Of a stretch of 64,000 bases of DNA, positions 48,901 to 59,962 are shown one piece after another. Origin of the DNA: Arenicola marina (lineage: Eukaryota; Annelida; Polychaeta; Arenicolidae); assembly GCA_964019135.1 (NCBI GenBank), contig OZ025260.1:32544254-32608253 (forward strand), written 5' to 3'. The number at the start of each line of letters is the position of its first letter. The stretch's first letter is position 1. The translations under genes were made by a program, and so were the position numbers. The notes under the pieces were generated by a model that was given only the letters and a program-made list of their open reading frames with translations, had not been told where the DNA came from and searched no databases.

Positions 48901-51900
48901 CATAACTCATCAACTTGTTTATTAAATACAAAGGTACGTAAGCCCCATGCAGGGACTACAGTGTATTGTAGTACGAGGACTGACCTTTCTTCGTAACAAC
49001 GGACCTTTCTTCTTAACGACTGACCTTTTTTCTTATCAACAACTGACCTTTGTTCTAAACGACTGACATTTTCTTCGAAACGACCACTGACCTTTCTTAT
49101 TAACGACCACTGACCTTTCTTCTAAACGACCTCTGACCTTTCTTATTAACGACAACTGTCCTTTCTTATTAACGACCTGACCTTTCTTCTTTACAACCAC
49201 TGACCGTTCTTCTTAACGACCTCTGCCCTATCTTATTAACGACCACTGACCTTTTCTTATTAACGGCCACTGACCTTTTCTTATTAACGACCACTGACCT
49301 TTTCTTATTAACGACCACTGACCTTTTCTTATTAACGACCACTGACCTTTCTGATTAACGACCAATGACCTTTCTGATTAACGACCACTGACTTTTTCTT
49401 ATTAACGACCACTGACCTTTTCTTATAGACGACCACTGACCTTTCTTCTTAACGACCTCTGACCTATCTTATTAACGACCACTGACCTTTTCTTATTAAC
49501 GACCACTGACTTTTGCTTATTAACGACCACTGAGCTTTCTTCTTAACGACCCCTGTACTTTCTTATGAACGACCACTGACCTTTCTTATTAACGACCACT
49601 GACCTTTCTTTTTAACGACCAATGACCTTTCTTATTAACGACCACTGACCTTTCTGATTAACGACCAATGACCTTTCTGATTAACGACCACTGACCTTTC
49701 TTATTAACGACCACTGACCTTTCTTAATAACGACCACTGACCTTTCTTCTTACCGACCACTGACCTTTCTTATTAACGACCACTGACCTTTCTTCTTAAC
49801 GACCACTGACCTTTCTTATTAACGATCAATGACCTTTCTTATTAACGACCACTGACCTTTTCTTAACCACTGACCTTTTCTTATTAACGACCATTGACCT
49901 TTCTTCTTAACGACCACTGACCTTTCTTATTAACGACCAATGACCTTTCTTATTAACGACCACTGATCTTTCTTATTAACGACCACTGACCTTTCTTATT
50001 CACGACCACTGACCTTTCTTATTAACGACCACTGACCTTTCTTATTAATGACAACTGACCTTTCCTCTTAACGACCATTGACTTTTCTTATTAACGACCA
50101 CTGACCTTCCTTAATAACGACCATTGACCTTTCTTATTAACGACCACTGACTATTCTTATTAATGACCACTGACCTTTCTGATTAACGACCAGACCTTTC
50201 TTAATAATGACCACTGACCTTTCTTCTTAATGACCACTGACCTTTCTGATTAACGACCAGACCTTTCTTAATAATGACCACTGACCTTTCTTCTTAACGA
50301 TCATTGACCTTTCTTATTAACGGCCACTGACCTTTCTTATTAATGACCACTGACCTTTCTTCTGAACGACCATTGACCTTTCTTACTAACGACCACTGAC
50401 CTTTCTTATTAACGACCACTGACCTTTCTTATTAACGACCACTGACCTTTCTTATTAATGACCACTGACCTTTCTTCTTAACGACCATTGACCTTTCTTA
50501 TTAACGACCATTGACCTTTCTTATTAACGACCACTGACCTTTCTTATTAATGACCACTGACCTTTCTTCTTAACGACCACTGATCTTTCTTATTAACGAC
50601 CACTGACCTTTCTTATTAACGACCACTGACCTTTTCTTATTAACGACCACTGACCTTTCTTATTAATGACCACTGACCTTTCTGATTAACGACCAGACCT
50701 TTCTTAATAATGACCACTGACCTTTCTTCGTAATGACCACTGACCTTTCTGATTAACGACCAGACCTTTCTTAATAATGACCACTGACCTTTCTTCTTAA
50801 CGATCATTGACCTTTCTTATTAACGGCCACTGACCTTTCTTATTAATGACCACTGACCTTTCTTCTGAACGACCATTGACCTTTCTTACTAACGACCACT
50901 GACCTTTCTTATTAACGACCACTGACCTTTCTTATTAACGACCACTGACCTTTCTTATTAACGACCACTGACCTTTCTTATTAACGACCACTGACCTTTC
51001 TTCTTAACGACCACTGATTTACGACCACTGACCTTTTTTATTAATGACCACTGACCTTTCTTCTTAACGACCATTGACCTTTCTTATTAACGACCACTGA
51101 CCTTTCTTATCAACGGCCATTGACTTTTCTTATTAAGGACCACTGACCTTTCTTATTAGGGACCACTGACCTTTCTTACTAACGACCACTAACCTTTCTT
51201 ATTAACGACCACTGACCTTTCTTATTAATGACCACTGACCTTTCTTCTTAACGATCATTGACCTTTCTTTTTAACGACCAATGACCTTTCTTATTAACGA
51301 CCACTGACCTTTCTGATTAACGACCAGACCTTTCTTAATAATGACCACTGACCTTTCTTCTTAACGATCATTGACCTTTCTTATTAACGGCCACTGACCT
51401 TTCTTATTAATGACCACTGACCTTTCTTCTGAACGACCATTGACCTTTCTTAGTAACGACCACTGACCTTTCTTATTAACGACCACTGACCTTTCTTATT
51501 AACGACCACTGACCTTTCTTATTAACGACCACTGACCTTTCTTCTTAACGACCACTGATTTACGACCACTGACCTTTTTTATTAATGACCACTGACCTTT
51601 CTTCTTAACGACCATTGACCTTTCTTATTAACGACCACTGACCTTTCTTATCAACGGCCATTGACTTTTCTTATTAAGGACCACTGACCTTTCTTATTAA
51701 GGACCACTGACCTTTCTTACTAACGACCACTAACCTTTCTTATTAACGACCACTGACCTTTCTTATTAATGACCACTGACCTTTCTTCTTAACGATCATT
51801 GACCTTTCTTTTTAACGACCAATGACCTTTCTTATTAACGACCACTGACCTTTCTGATTAACGACCAGACCTTTCTTAATAATGACCACTGACCTTTCTT

Positions 51901-54900
51901 CTTAACGATCATTGACCTTTCTTATTAACGGCCACTGACCTTTCTTATTAATGACCACTGACCTTTCTTCTGAACGACCATTGACCTTTCTTACTAACGA
52001 CCACTGACCTTTCTTATTAACGACCATTGACCTTTCTTACTAACGACCACTGACCTTTCTTATAGACGACCACTGACCTTTCTTCTTAACGACCTCTGAC
52101 CTATCTTATTAACGACCACTGACCTTTTCTTATTAACGACCACTGACTTTTGCTTATTAACGACCACTGAGCTTTCTTCTTAACGACCCCTGTACTTTCT
52201 TATGAACGACCACTGACCTTTCTTATTAACGACCACTGACCTTTCTTTTTAACGACCAATGACCTTTCTTATTAACGACCACTGACCTTTCTGATTAACG
52301 ACCAATGACCTTTCTGATTAACGACCACTGACCTTTCTTATTAACGACCACTGACCTTTCTTAATAACGACCACTGACCTTTCTTCTTACCGACCACTGA
52401 CCTTTCTTATTAACGACCACTGACCTTTCTTCTTAACGACCACTGACCTTTCTTATTAACGATCAATGACCTTTCTTATTAACGACCACTGACCTTTTCT
52501 TAACCACTGACCTTTTCTTATTAACGACCATTGACCTTTCTTCTTAACGACCACTGACCTTTCTTATTAACGACCAATGACTTTTCTTATTAACGACCAC
52601 TGATCTTTCTTACTAACGACCACTGACCTTTCTTATTCACGACCACTGACCTTTCTTATTAACGACCACTGACCTTTCTTATTAATGACAACTGACCTTT
52701 CCTCTTAACGACCATTGACTTTTCTTATTAACGACCACTGACCTTCCTTAATAACGACCATTGACCTTTCTTATTAACGACCACTGACCTTTCTTATTAA
52801 TGACCACTGACCTTTCTGATTAACGACCAGACCTTTCTTAATAATGACCACTGACCTTTCTTCTTAACGATCATTGACCTTTCTTATTAACGGCCACTGA
52901 CCTTTCTTATTAATGACCACTGACCTTTCTTCTGAACGACCATTGACCTTTCTTACTAACGACCACTGACCTTTCTTATTAACGACCACTGACCTTTCTT
53001 ATTAACGACCACTGACCTTTCTTATTAATGACCACTGACCTTTCTTCTTAACGACCATTGACCTTTCTTATTAACGACCACTGACCTTTCTTATTAATGA
53101 CCACTGACCTTTCTTCTTAACGACCACTGATCTTTCTTATTAACGACCACTGACTTTTCTTATTAACGACCACTGACCTTTTCTTATTAACGACCACTGA
53201 CCTTTCTTATTAATGACCACTGACCTTTCTGATTAACGACCAGACCTTTCTTAATAATGACCACTGACCTTTCTTCTTAATGACCACTGACCTTTCTGAT
53301 TAACGACCAGACCTTTCTTAATAATGACCACTGACCTTTCTTCTTAACGATCATTGACCTTTCTTATTAACGGCCACTGACCTTTCTTATTAATGACCAC
53401 TGACCTTTCTTCTGAACGACCATTGACCTTTCTTACTAACGACCACTGACCTTTCTTATTAACGACCACTGACCTTTCTTATTAACGACCACTGACCTTT
53501 CTTATTAACGACCACTGACCTTTCTTATTAACGACCACTGACCTTTCTTCTTAACGACCACTGATTTACGACCACTGACCTTTTTTATTAATGACCACTG
53601 ACCTTTCTTCTTAACGACCATTGACCTTTCTTATTAACGACCACTGACCTTTCTTATCAACGGCCATTGACTTTTCTTATTAAGGACCACTGACCTTTCT
53701 TATTAAGGACCACTGACCTTTCTTACTAACGACCACTAACTTTTCTTATTAATGACCACTGACCTTTCTTATTAATGACCACTGACCTTTCTTCTTAACG
53801 ATCATTGACCTTTCTTTTTAACGACCAATGACCTTTCTTATTAACGACCACTGACCTTTCTGATTAACGACCAGACCTTTCTTAATAATGACCACTGACC
53901 TTTCTTCTTAACGATCATTGACCTTTCTTATTAACGGCCACTGACCTTTCTTATTAATGACCACTGACCTTTCTTCTGAACGACCATTGACCTTTCTTAG
54001 TAACGACCACTGACCTTTCTTATTAACGACCACTGACCTTTCTTATTAACGACCACTGACCTTTCTTATTAACGACCACTGACCTTTCTTCTTAACGACC
54101 ACTGATTTACGACCACTGACCTTTTTTATTAATGACCACTGACCTTTCTTCTTAACGACCATTGACCTTTCTTATTAACGACCACTGACCTTTCTTATCA
54201 ACGGCCATTGACTTTTCTTATTAAGGACCACTGACCTTTCTTATTAAGGACCACTGACCTTTCTTACTAACGACCACTAACCTTTCTTATTAACGACCAC
54301 TGACCTTTCTTATTAATGACCACTGACCTTTCTTCTTAACGATCATTGACCTTTCTTTTTAACGACCAATGACCTTTCTTATTAACGACCACTGACCTTT
54401 CTGATTAACGACCAGACCTTTCTTAATAATGACCACTGACCTTTCTTCTTAACGATCATTGACCTTTCTTATTAACGGCCACTGACCTTTCTTATTAATG
54501 ACCACTGACCTTTCTTCTGAACGACCATTGACCTTTCTTACTAACGACCACTGACCTTTCTTATTAACGACCATTGACCTTTCTTACTAACGACCACTGA
54601 CCTTTCTTATTAACGACCACTGACCTTTCTTCTTAACGACCACTGATTTACGACCACTGACTTTTTTTATTAATGACCACTGACCTTTCTTCTTAACTAC
54701 CATTGACCTTTCTTATTAACGACCACTGACCTTTCTTATTAACGGCCATTGACTTTTCTTATTAACGACCACTGACCTTTCTTATTAATGACCACTGACC
54801 TTTCTTATTAAGGACCACTGACCTTTCTTACTAACGACCACTAACCTTTCTTATTAACGACCACTGACCTTTCTTATTAATGACCACTGACCTTTCTTCT

Positions 54901-57900
54901 TAACGATCATTGACCTTTCTTTTTAACGACCAATGACCTTTCTTATTAACGACCACTGACCTTTCTGATTAACGACCAGACCTTTCTTAATAATGACCAC
55001 TGACCTTTCTTCTTAATGACCACTGACCTTTCTGATTAACGACCAGACCTTTCTTAATAATGACCACTGACCTTTCTTCTTAACGATCATTGACCTTTCT
55101 TATTAACGGCTACTGACCTTTCTTATTAATGACCACTGACCTTTCTTCTGAACGACCATTGACCTTTCTTACTAACGACCACTGACCTTTCTTATTAACG
55201 ACCATTGACCTTTCTTACTAACGACCACTGACCTTTCTTATTAACGACCACTGACCTTTCTTCTTAACGACCACTGATTTACGACCACTGACCTTTTTTA
55301 TTAATGACCACTGACCTTTCTTCTTAACGACCATTGACCTTTCTTATTAACGACCACTGACCTTTCTTATTAACGCCCACTGACCTTTCTTATTAACGAC
55401 CACTGACCTTTCTTATTAACGACCACTGACCTTTTCTTATTAACGACCACTGACCTTTCTTACTAACGACCACTAACCTTTCTTATTAACGACCACTGAC
55501 CTTTCTTATTAACGACCACTGACCTTTCTTATTAATGACCACTGACCTTTCTTCTTAACGACCAATGACCTTTCCTATTAAGGACCACTGACCTTTCTTA
55601 TTAACGACCACTGACCTTTCCTATTAACGACCACTGACCTTTCCTAATAACGACCACTGACCTTTCCTTATTAACGACCAATGACCTTTTTTACTAACGA
55701 CCAATGACCTTTTTTATTAACGACCAATGACCTTTTTCATTAACGACCAATGACCTTTCCTATTAACGACCAATGACCTTTCCTATTAACGACCAATGAC
55801 TTTTTTTATTAACGACCAATGACCTTTCTCATTAACGACCAATGACCTTTCTTATTAACGACCAATGACCTTTCATATTAACGACCAATGACCTTTTTTA
55901 TTAACGACCAATGACCTTTCTTATTAACGACCACTGACCTTTCTTATTAACGACCACTGACCTTTCTTCTTAACGACCACTGATTTACGACCACTGACCT
56001 TTTTTATTAATGACCACTGACCTTTCTTCTTAACGACCATTGACCTTTCTTATTAACGACCACTGACCTTTCTTATCAACGGCCATTGACTTTTCTTATT
56101 AAGGACCACTGACCTTTCTTATTAAGGACCACTGACCTTTCTTACTAACGACCACTAACCTTTCTTATTAACGACCACTGACCTTTCTTATTAATGACCA
56201 CTGACCTTTCTTCTTAACGATCATTGACCTTTCTTTTTAACGACCAATGACCTTTCTTATTAACGACCACTGACCTTTCTGATTAACGACCAGACCTTTC
56301 TTAATAATGACCACTGACCTTTCTTCTTAACGATCATTGACCTTTCTTATTAACGGCCACTGACCTTTCTTATTAATGACCACTGACCTTTCTTCTGAAC
56401 GACCATTGACCTTTCTTAGTAACGACCACTGACCTTTCTTATTAACGACCACTGACCTTTCTTATTAACGACCACTGACCTTTCTTATTAACGACCACTG
56501 ACCTTTCTTCTTAACGACCACTGATTTACGACCACTGACCTTTTTTATTAATGACCACTGACCTTTCTTCTTAACGACCATTGACCTTTCTTATTAACGA
56601 CCACTGACCTTTCTTATCAACGGCCATTGACTTTTCTTATTAAGGACCACTGACCTTTCTTATTAAGGACCACTGACCTTTCTTACTAACGACCACTAAC
56701 CTTTCTTATTAACGACCACTGACCTTTCTTATTAAGGACCACTGACCTTTCTTCTTAACGATCATTGACCTTTCTTTTTAACGACCAATGACCTTTCTTA
56801 TTAACGACCACTGACCTTTCTGATTAACGACCAGACCTTTCTTAATAATGACCACTGACCTTTCTTCTTAACGATCATTGACCTTTCTTATTAACGGCCA
56901 CTGACCTTTCTTATTAATGACCACTGACCTTTCTTCTGAACGACCATTGACCTTTCTTACTAACGACCACTGACCTTTCTTATTAACGACCATTGACCTT
57001 TCTTACTAACGACCACTGACCTTTCTTATTAACGACCACTGACCTTTCTTCTTAACGACCACTGATTTACGACCACTGACTTTTTTTATTAATGACCACT
57101 GACCTTTCTTCTTAACTACCATTGACCTTTCTTATTAACGACCACTGACCTTTCTTATTAACGGCCATTGACTTTTCTTATTAACGACCACTGACCTTTC
57201 TTATTAATGACCACTGACCTTTCTTATTAAGGACCACTGACCTTTCTTACTAACGACCACTAACCTTTCTTATTAACGACCACTAACCTTTCTTATTAAT
57301 GACCACTGACCTTTCTTCTTAACGATCATTGACCTTTCTTTTTAACGACCAATGACCTTTCTTATTAACGACCACTGACCTTTCTGATTAACGACCAGAC
57401 CTTTCTTAATAATGACCACTGACCTTTCTTCTTAATGACCACTGACCTTTCTGATTAACGACCAGACCTTTCTTAATAATGACCAGACCTTTCTTCTTAA
57501 CGATCATTGACCTTTCTTATTAACGGCTACTGACCTTTCTTATTAATGACCACTGACCTTTCTTCTGAACGACCATTGACCTTTCTTACTAACGACCACT
57601 GACCTTTCTTATTAACGACCATTGACCTTTCTTACTAACGACCACTGACCTTTCTTATTAACGACCACTGACCTTTCTTCTTAACGACCACTGATTTACG
57701 ACCACTGACCTTTTTTATTAATGACCACTGACCTTTCTTCTTAACGACCATTGACCTTTCTTATTAACGACCACTGACCTTTCTTATTAACGCCCACTGA
57801 CCTTTCTTATTAACGACCACTGACCTTTCTTCTTAACGACCACTGACCTTTTCTTATTAACGACCACTGACCTTTCTTACTAACGACCACTAACCTTTCT

Positions 57901-58871
57901 TATTAACGACCACTGACCTTTCTTATTAACGACCACTGACCTTTCTTATTAATGACCACTGACCTTTCTTCTTAACGACCAATGACCTTTCCTATTAAGG
58001 ACCACTGACCTTTCTTATTAACGACCACTGACCTTTCCTATTAACGACCACTGACCTTTCCTAATAACGACCACTGACCTTTCCTTATTAACGACCAATG
58101 ACCTTTTTTACTAACGACCAATGACCTTTTTTATTAACGACCAATGACCTTTTTCATTAACGACCAATGACCTTTCCTATTAACGACCAATGACCTTTCC
58201 TATTAACGACCAATGACTTTTTTTATTAACGACCAATGACCTTTCTCATTAACGACCAATGACCTTTCTTATTAACGACCAATGACCTTTCATATTAACG
58301 ACCAATGACCTTTTTTATTAACGACCAATGACCTTTCTTATTAACGACCAATGACCTTTCATATTAACGACCAATGACCTTTTTTATTAACGACCAATGA
58401 CCTTTCCTATTAACGACCAATGACCTTTCCTATTAACGACCAATGACTTTTTTTATTAACGACCAATGACCTTTCTTATTAACGACCAATGACCTTTCTT
58501 TTTAACGACCAATGACCTTTCATATTAGCGACCAATGACCTTTTTTATTAACGACCAATGACCTTTCTTATTAACGACCAATGACCTTTCATATTAACGA
58601 CCAATGACCTTTTTTATTAACGACCAATGACCTTTCCTATTAACGACCACTGACCCTCCGTTTGACGCGCAGCCGTCGTTCGTACGGACAAATGGCACTT
58701 CTTCTCCCTAGGTGTGTGACTGACCTTTCTTCTGGATGACAATCCTGCCATCCTTGTTGGTGTTGGTGAGAGCCTGCAGGAAGCCCTCGATGTGCATGAG
58801 GGGGGAGGTGAAGGCCGCCCCCGGGCCGCCCGCTCCCTCGGCGTCCGGACCAGGATCCACAGCCACAGTGT
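33464..58871 (-). CDS. DDX11: DDX11/CHL1-type Fe-S DNA helicase, C-terminal 11 exons (partial)
   Basis: Exons on the minus strand, 5' to 3': 58871-58725, 48859-48747, 48305-48233, 47698-47595, 37593-37444, 36496-36428, 35943-35840, 35524-35440, 34813-34735, 34106-33952 and 33493-33464. All introns are GT/AG and the phases close to 368 codons plus a stop. The protein is an XPD-family superfamily 2 helicase that unwinds 5'-flapped and G-quadruplex DNA and supports sister-chromatid cohesion in the nucleus. Motifs: [39 protein letters not shown] (motif IV region), [18 protein letters not shown] (V) and [15 protein letters not shown] (VI). Walker A/B and the Fe-S cysteines lie upstream of the window. 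The residues match human DDX11 throughout, rather than FANCJ or RTEL1. The gene is stretched by two introns of nearly 10 kb full of repeats. Confidence 0.95.
33494..33951 (-). other. DDX11: DDX11 last intron with (TA)n tract
   Basis: AT-rich intron. A (TA)n run at about 33886-33931 lies 20 bp inside the donor of the exon at 33952-34106. Confidence 0.8.
33952..34106 (-). CDS. DDX11: DDX11 exon with motif VI end
   Basis: Encodes [20 protein letters not shown], then LPAWI and [10 protein letters not shown]. Starts with two bases (phase 1) and ends in phase 0. Confidence 0.95.
34107..34734 (-). other. DDX11: DDX11 intron with SINE fragments
   Basis: A tRNA-like minus-strand segment at about 34418-34500 has an A-box-like TGACTCAGTCTG and a B-box-like GGGTTCGCGCC. 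It does not form an acceptor stem. The stretch at 34600-34730 (GGATGAAACGTCCCC) resembles dispersed repeats at 45420 and 46400. Confidence 0.55.
34735..34813 (-). CDS. DDX11: DDX11 exon, [12 protein letters not shown]
   Basis: Encodes [15 protein letters not shown], the start of helicase motif VI. Ends in phase 1 before GTAAGTAC. Confidence 0.95.
34814..35439 (-). other. DDX11: DDX11 intron
   Basis: AT-rich; nothing recognised. Confidence 0.7.
35440..35524 (-). CDS. DDX11: DDX11 exon, [11 protein letters not shown]
   Basis: Encodes [20 protein letters not shown] and continues to NATM, matching human CVVMVGMPFPN. Donor GTAACC. Confidence 0.95.
35840..35943 (-). CDS. DDX11: DDX11 exon, helicase motif V
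   Basis: Encodes [20 protein letters not shown] and the following G and partial R codons; ends in phase 2. Acceptor GTTTCTAG. Confidence 0.96.
36180..36420. repeat. Minisatellite next to a DDX11 donor
   Basis: Irregular units of CCAGCTAAAGGGTTAATGA with GATCTGATGGACCCCA spacers, around 25-50 bp, with C-runs. It reaches to about 20 bp inside the donor of the exon at 36428-36496. Confidence 0.85.
36428..36496 (-). CDS. DDX11: DDX11 exon, [12 protein letters not shown]
   Basis: Encodes 23 residues beginning [15 protein letters not shown], matching human EPKSAHQVEQVL. Both ends are in phase 0; donor GTCAGAGC. Confidence 0.93.
36849..37080 (-). repeat. tRNA-derived SINE (reverse), in DDX11 intron
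   Basis: Shares the family tail (GGTTGGTTATTCAGGACGC on plus), body (GTAACCCCCTACTCTTTACG) and B box (GGGCTCGAACCACC) with the SINE at 63516-63770. The A-box head is incomplete. Confidence 0.8.
37423..37443. repeat. (TA)n tract forming the start of a DDX11 intron
   Basis: The donor on the minus strand reads GTATATATATAT, so the intron opens inside the microsatellite. Confidence 0.85.
37444..37593 (-). CDS. DDX11: DDX11 exon, motif IV region
   Basis: Encodes 50 residues, [20 protein letters not shown] then CFFPSYEY and VHAHWEKEG, in phase 0 at both ends. Acceptor TTGTATGCAG. Confidence 0.96.
37594..38980 (-). other. DDX11: DDX11 large intron, right-hand AT-rich part
   Basis: Contains a diverged tandem duplication: 38070-38195 is repeated at 38284-38430 (shared TTTAGAATATCA, TTTGCATCAATATATATAAA and CACCAGTTCAT). 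No nested gene. Confidence 0.65.
38981..40392. repeat. G-rich low-complexity block in DDX11 intron
   Basis: The plus strand has many runs of 4-13 G (39160-39260, 39345-39400, 39695-39720, 39850-39915, 40105-40145). GAGATGACTGTGTGTG is repeated. The long C-rich/proline-rich minus-strand frames are by-products of this composition, not genes. Confidence 0.75.
40393..40592. other. Assembly gap (200 N)
   Basis: Exactly 200 N, a conventional placeholder for a gap of unknown size, so distances across it are not reliable. Confidence 0.99.
40680..40800 (-). repeat. tRNA-like SINE fragment, second family
   Basis: On the minus strand it contains GTTGCGGGTTCGAGCCTCC (B box) preceded by TAGCTAACCA. It resembles the fragments at 45460-45625. 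Confidence 0.55.
40850..41000. repeat. 30-bp tandem array (CCATGTCGCGTGTCG)
   Basis: Four to five decaying units of CCATGTCGCGTGTCGATTTT followed by AAGAAAAGGT. Confidence 0.85.
41025..41570. repeat. C-rich/pyrimidine minisatellite
   Basis: Units built from CCTCCCCCAGGTCTCCCC and CCTCCCCTAGGT in 20-60 bp blocks. The minus-strand frame with [12 protein letters not shown] repeats is a translation of this array. Confidence 0.85.
41571..45140. other. DDX11: DDX11 intron, C/G-rich and AT-rich patches
   Basis: Simple-sequence patches: poly-C at 41958-41973 and 44764-44775, G runs at 42370-42390, 42800-42812 and 44645-44660, and GGGGCGGGGTCGGGGCC repeats at 44320-44395. Copies of a diverged dispersed unit (GATGGACGGACG, GGGATGAGTTC) occur near 42520 and 43900. 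No exon or RNA gene is supportable. Confidence 0.5.
45355..45625 (-). repeat. tRNA-like SINE, second family, partly doubled
   Basis: Two B-box segments on the minus strand (GTTGCGGGTTCAAACC near 45536-45552 and GTTGCGGGTTCACAACCCC near 45465-45483) follow tRNA-like heads. The tail (TTTATGCCACCTTTGTGCAC) is shared in diverged form with 40205 and 46350. Confidence 0.55.
45626..46792. other. DDX11: DDX11 intron, mostly unique
   Basis: AT-rich with a fragment of the second SINE family at about 46350-46455. Nothing else recognised. Confidence 0.5.
46793..47584. mobile_element. Non-autonomous TA-flanked DNA transposon, copy 2
   Basis: A 792-bp reverse-oriented copy of 11928-12722 with GGGCTGTACAGT at one end, ACTGTACAGCCC at the other, and TA on both sides. 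The two copies keep the same internal landmarks (CCGGTTGTTTGCCTTC, TGAGCAGGCAAGGACAATGG). It is inserted in DDX11 intron sequence ten bases from the exon ending at 47595. Confidence 0.85.
47595..47698 (-). CDS. DDX11: DDX11 exon, HVIP
   Basis: Encodes [20 protein letters not shown] and then [15 protein letters not shown], aligning with human [20 protein letters not shown]. It joins the previous exon in phase 1 and ends in phase 0. Donor GTGGGTAA is followed directly by the transposon. Confidence 0.95.
47990..48160. repeat. Doubled 75-80 bp unit in DDX11 intron
   Basis: TGCGGGGAACAAGGTT, TTTCTGTTACCTGGCTGGTT and CCGGCCAATCATGATG each occur twice in the same order. Confidence 0.85.
48233..48305 (-). 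CDS. DDX11: DDX11 exon, [10 protein letters not shown]
   Basis: Encodes [20 protein letters not shown] and EYSC plus one base, matching human VSDFREQL and EFSCG. Confidence 0.95.
48747..48859 (-). CDS. DDX11: DDX11 exon, [10 protein letters not shown]
   Basis: Encodes [20 protein letters not shown] then [10 protein letters not shown]; phase 1 start, phase 0 end, donor GTGAGTGG. A poly-C run lies just downstream on plus. Confidence 0.96.
48960..58660. repeat. 9.7-kb minisatellite, 23-bp unit, in DDX11 intron
   Basis: Roughly 420 copies of ATTAACGACCACTGACCTTT followed by CTT. Point variants (CAATGACC, CATTGACC, AATAATGACC, a 20-bp short unit GACCAGACC, a CTGATTTACGACC insertion) recur in blocks, showing layered duplication. 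On the DDX11 sense strand the unit reads AATAAGAAAGGTCAGTGG, which contains the 13-base junction AAGAAAGGTCAGT found at the end of the exon at 58725-58871. There are no coding frames. Confidence 0.97.
58725..58871 (-). CDS. DDX11: DDX11 exon, SPLMHIEGF (most 5' exon seen)
   Basis: Encodes 48 residues. A Gly/Ala-rich linker leads to [20 protein letters not shown] and GRIVIQKK, matching human [20 protein letters not shown]. Acceptor TCTCATTCCAG. The donor GTCAGTCAC is followed within 70 bp by the 23-bp array. Confidence 0.95.
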
Positions 58872-59109
58872 CTGGAATGAGATGAGACGCGTCATGCAAG
58901 GGAGAAAAAAATATCTCCAGGACTCCCTTTGGCCGACCAGGCTATAACAGGCCCGAAAGTTATTAAATTATGCCAGAAATACGCCCAACGCAATGCCTTG
59001 ATGAAAATGATTCTCTCCACAATATAGTTGCCATAGAAACTCTAACTATTGTTCCTATTGTTCTTATCAAGTACCAAATGATGACAGAATATGAGTCGAT
59101 GCCATGGTG
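58872..59109 (-). other. DDX11: Probable DDX11 intron
   Basis: No exon or repeat recognised. Confidence 0.5.
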
Positions 59110-59268
59110 TGTGTTTTAATCAAAAGGGCAGGTCTAAGGTAGTCATCGGGTATTAATTATTGAGACTGAGCCACGAGTATGTACAGGGTGAAACGACAGT
59201 TGGTTCCGAGTCATGCTGGAGCACAGAACCGATGAACGCCGGACCTTCCCGACTGATCCAGGCGAGTC
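59110..59268 (+). repeat. 159-bp inverted repeat, left arm
   Basis: From TGTGTTTTAATCAAAAGGGC to CCAGGCGAGTC. Near-identical to the reverse complement of 60766-60924. Confidence 0.9.
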
Positions 59269-59962
59269 AGATCCCTTATCAGGATGAGATCCAGGACAAT
59301 CCGTTCGACATGGTGTTCTGGATTCACCAGTTATCGCGAGAATAACGGAGAAATTAAAACAGGGGGAGAAACGAGAACTGGAAGTTTAATCGATATGGGA
59401 TTTGTCACAGGTTGTGAAATTATTGTCGGATCAATAAGAATAAGCGGAAGACTAATAATGCGTTGATTTGAGCCAATACTGTACGCAGCACACAGATCAA
59501 CGCTTCGGCCGTCCTTGGATAAGCCAGACCCCAAACACTGCATTAATCACCCAATCTCCATCAGAGCTCCTCAACACGTTTACATGTACTATTGTAGTCG
59601 AAAGGCATTGCTGAACACGGGCCATTTCAATTCACCTTATCTGGCCTTGTTTACCAGTCGCTTTTAACCCGTAAGCGCTTAAATAGAAACAAATATTTAT
59701 GTACCACAGGAGTTCAGACAGCTTTGGGTTAGTAATGGGTTATGTTGCCTTGGCAACAGCCGTTTCTGCTGCTACGTGAGGCATCCTGTAATTAAGCAGA
59801 GAGCAGAGTAAATATAGACCACGCGGAGCAAGCCGGCCTTGTTCTCTTGTCAGCGGCCTCCCGGGGAACTACTACCACATTACTATCACATCGCTATCCC
59901 CACTCAAGTACAGTAGTGAGTTACTACGCCTTCGACACGGGCACAAATCCACTCCTAATGGC
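59269..59962. other. Spacer inside the inverted repeat, left part
   Basis: No gene recognised; two small overlapping frames have no family features. Confidence 0.4.
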
